The position numbers and the translations under genes were made by a program. Positions 4,111 to 5,068 of a stretch of 5,068 nt of DNA are shown piece by piece. Every line of letters begins with the position of its first letter. The first letter of the stretch is position 1. Below the pieces are notes generated by a model. The model made no database searches. It was not told where the DNA came from and saw only the letters and a list, made by a program, of their open reading frames with translations. Source of the DNA: an uncultured Elusimicrobia bacterium (GTDB lineage Bacteria > Elusimicrobiota > Elusimicrobia > UBA1565 > UBA9628); the NCBI GenBank assembly GCA_903874575.1, contig CAIQSZ010000292.1:1-5068 (forward strand). Reading direction: 5' to 3'.

Positions 4111-5068
4111 ATGGAACCGCTTGAGGCTTGGAAAGACGACTATCGACAGGAAGTAGAGGAGGTGCTCGCGGCGCGAAGACGCGCGCGGGAAAAGGGAGAA
4201 GATCCTGGAGACCTGCTGCCTGCCGCCTCCGCCGGGCGCATCAGCGATCTGGTGATACCCCCCGCTGGACTGCACGCCGAGTTCGAGGCGCTTAAGAAAC
4301 GGCTGGAGGACTCGCAACGCGAGGCCGCGGATCTGCGCCGTCGCGTCGAGTCAGGCGAGAAAGAGTGCGCGCGCGAGCGCGAACGTCGCGAGAAAATCAA
4401 GGATGCGGCCGCGTCGATGGCGGTGGACGCGCGCGGCATGCAGGCTGATTTGGAACTGGCGCGCGGCGAGTTGCGGCTGGCTCGGGAGAGAGCCGAGATC
4501 GAAGCCGCCAGAGCCCGCGCGCACGCCGAGGACTCCACGCGGATCGTCGCTCTGCAGGTGGAACTGGACGCGAAGAATGAAGAACTTATGGGCGCGAAAG
4601 CGCGCCTCGAGGCGGCGTTGCGTCGCAACGGGGAACAGGCCGTCGCTGTGGGAGCCCTCAGCCCACGCGCGGACGTCCCGCTTCGGCCCGGCCCCGACCC
4701 CGGACGCGCCGCGGATGAAGCGCTTGCAAAGGCGCGCGCCCTTGAAAAGGAGTCGTTCCAGCGCCTCGGGGAAGCGGAGAGGACAGTCGCCGAGGAGGGC
4801 TCGCGGCTGGCGCGGGAAGCGGAGGCGCGCGCGCAAGCCGCCTTCGCGGAAGGACTGGCCGCCGAAAAGGCGCGCGCGGAGCACGCCGAACGCGAGTTGG
4901 CGCAGGCTCGACGCGCGGAAATAGACGCCAACGAGAAGGTTCGCACGCTTGTCGCGGCGCTTTCCGACTATCGAGATCGCGTGAAATCGCTATCCATAAA
5001 AATGAAAGATCGCATGAACGCTCAAATAGAGGAGGAACGAGCGAAGCTCCGCGGCGAACTCGAAGAAG
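4111..5068 (+). CDS. Large coiled-coil protein, 3' end beyond the window (partial)
   Basis: From ATG 4111 this frame is open for 319 codons to the window edge with no stop. An in-frame TAA at 4063 and the lack of any earlier ATG fix the start, and AGG at 4101-4103 is a weak Shine-Dalgarno sequence. The protein begins MEPLEAWKDDYRQEVEEVLA, with no signal peptide, so it is probably cytoplasmic. Residues about 54-175 are Glu/Arg/Ala/Leu-rich with coiled-coil character. A Pro/Gly break (about 183-199, LSPRADVPLRPGPDPG) separates this from a second coil (about 200 to the edge, rich in AEA/AR/EE). There is one Cys (86). No Walker A or other catalytic motif is visible. Its family cannot be named from composition, because SMC-like, scaffold, polarity and cytoskeletal proteins all look like this. 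The 268-codon minus-strand and 173-codon plus-strand readings across it are shadows, rich in Ser/Arg/Ala. It is divergent from the Trp-rich gene and may share regulation. Confidence 0.85.
   Translation, partial: MEPLEAWKDDYRQEVEEVLAARRRAREKGEDPGDLLPAASAGRISDLVIPPAGLHAEFEALKKRLEDSQREAADLRRRVESGEKECARERERREKIKDAAASMAVDARGMQADLELARGELRLARERAEIEAARARAHAEDSTRIVALQVELDAKNEELMGAKARLEAALRRNGEQAVAVGALSPRADVPLRPGPDPGRAADEALAKARALEKESFQRLGEAERTVAEEGSRLAREAEARAQAAFAEGLAAEKARAEHAERELAQARRAEIDANEKVRTLVAALSDYRDRVKSLSIKMKDRMNAQIEEERAKLRGELEE

Noticed and set aside
4403..4924. 173-codon plus-strand open frame in another phase of the coiled-coil gene
   Set aside because: It is an Arg/Trp/Pro/Ser-rich shadow frame starting inside the real gene, with no ribosome-binding site.
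4140..4946. 268-codon minus-strand open frame, Ser/Ala/Arg-rich
   Set aside because: It is the antisense of a Glu/Ala/Arg/Leu coiled-coil frame, which yields Ser/Ala/Arg-rich readings by default. The plus-strand frame from 4111 has a promoter, a start and sensible heptads.

Overview
The window is GC-rich, densely packed protein-coding DNA, most likely chromosomal and from a diderm (Gram-negative-type) bacterium. The evidence is a lipobox lipoprotein, a Sec-type secreted protein and a PilZ (c-di-GMP receptor) protein. I cannot assign a phylum. Elusimicrobiota or a deltaproteobacterial/myxobacterial lineage are only hunches from style and composition. I see no tRNA, rRNA, CRISPR array, transposase, phage gene or integration site.

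Layout. Bases 1-40 (minus) hold the first 13 codons of a gene that runs off the left edge. About 33 bp separate its start from a plus-strand pair: a lipoprotein (74-1240) and a PilZ protein with a C-terminal membrane hairpin (1237-1743), joined by an ATGA stop/start overlap. This pair converges on a minus-strand pair: a membrane-anchored protein with a very long disordered linker and an exceptionally Trp-rich C-terminal domain (4009-2648), then a secreted four-cysteine protein (2651-1740), joined by a TTGA overlap. The two pairs share a palindromic CTAG that supplies the TAG stop of both strands. Bases 74 to 4009 therefore contain no intergenic base.

The only long non-coding stretch is 4010-4110. 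It is AT-rich, lies between divergent starts, and holds promoter-like elements, a 16-bp palindrome and a degenerate 25-bp-period direct repeat. A large coiled-coil protein starts at 4111 and is still open at the right edge.

How the genes may fit together (inference). All four complete genes look envelope-directed: an outer-membrane-type lipoprotein translationally coupled to a c-di-GMP-binding inner-membrane protein, and an inner-membrane-anchored protein reaching into the periplasm coupled to a secreted partner. This suggests a c-di-GMP-responsive envelope or surface function, but no gene here has a recognised specific activity. The most novel items are the Trp-rich domain protein, the compact symmetric divergent promoter at 39-74 that appears to give leaderless mRNAs, and a dnaX-like A AAA AAG frameshift motif inside the Trp-rich protein gene.
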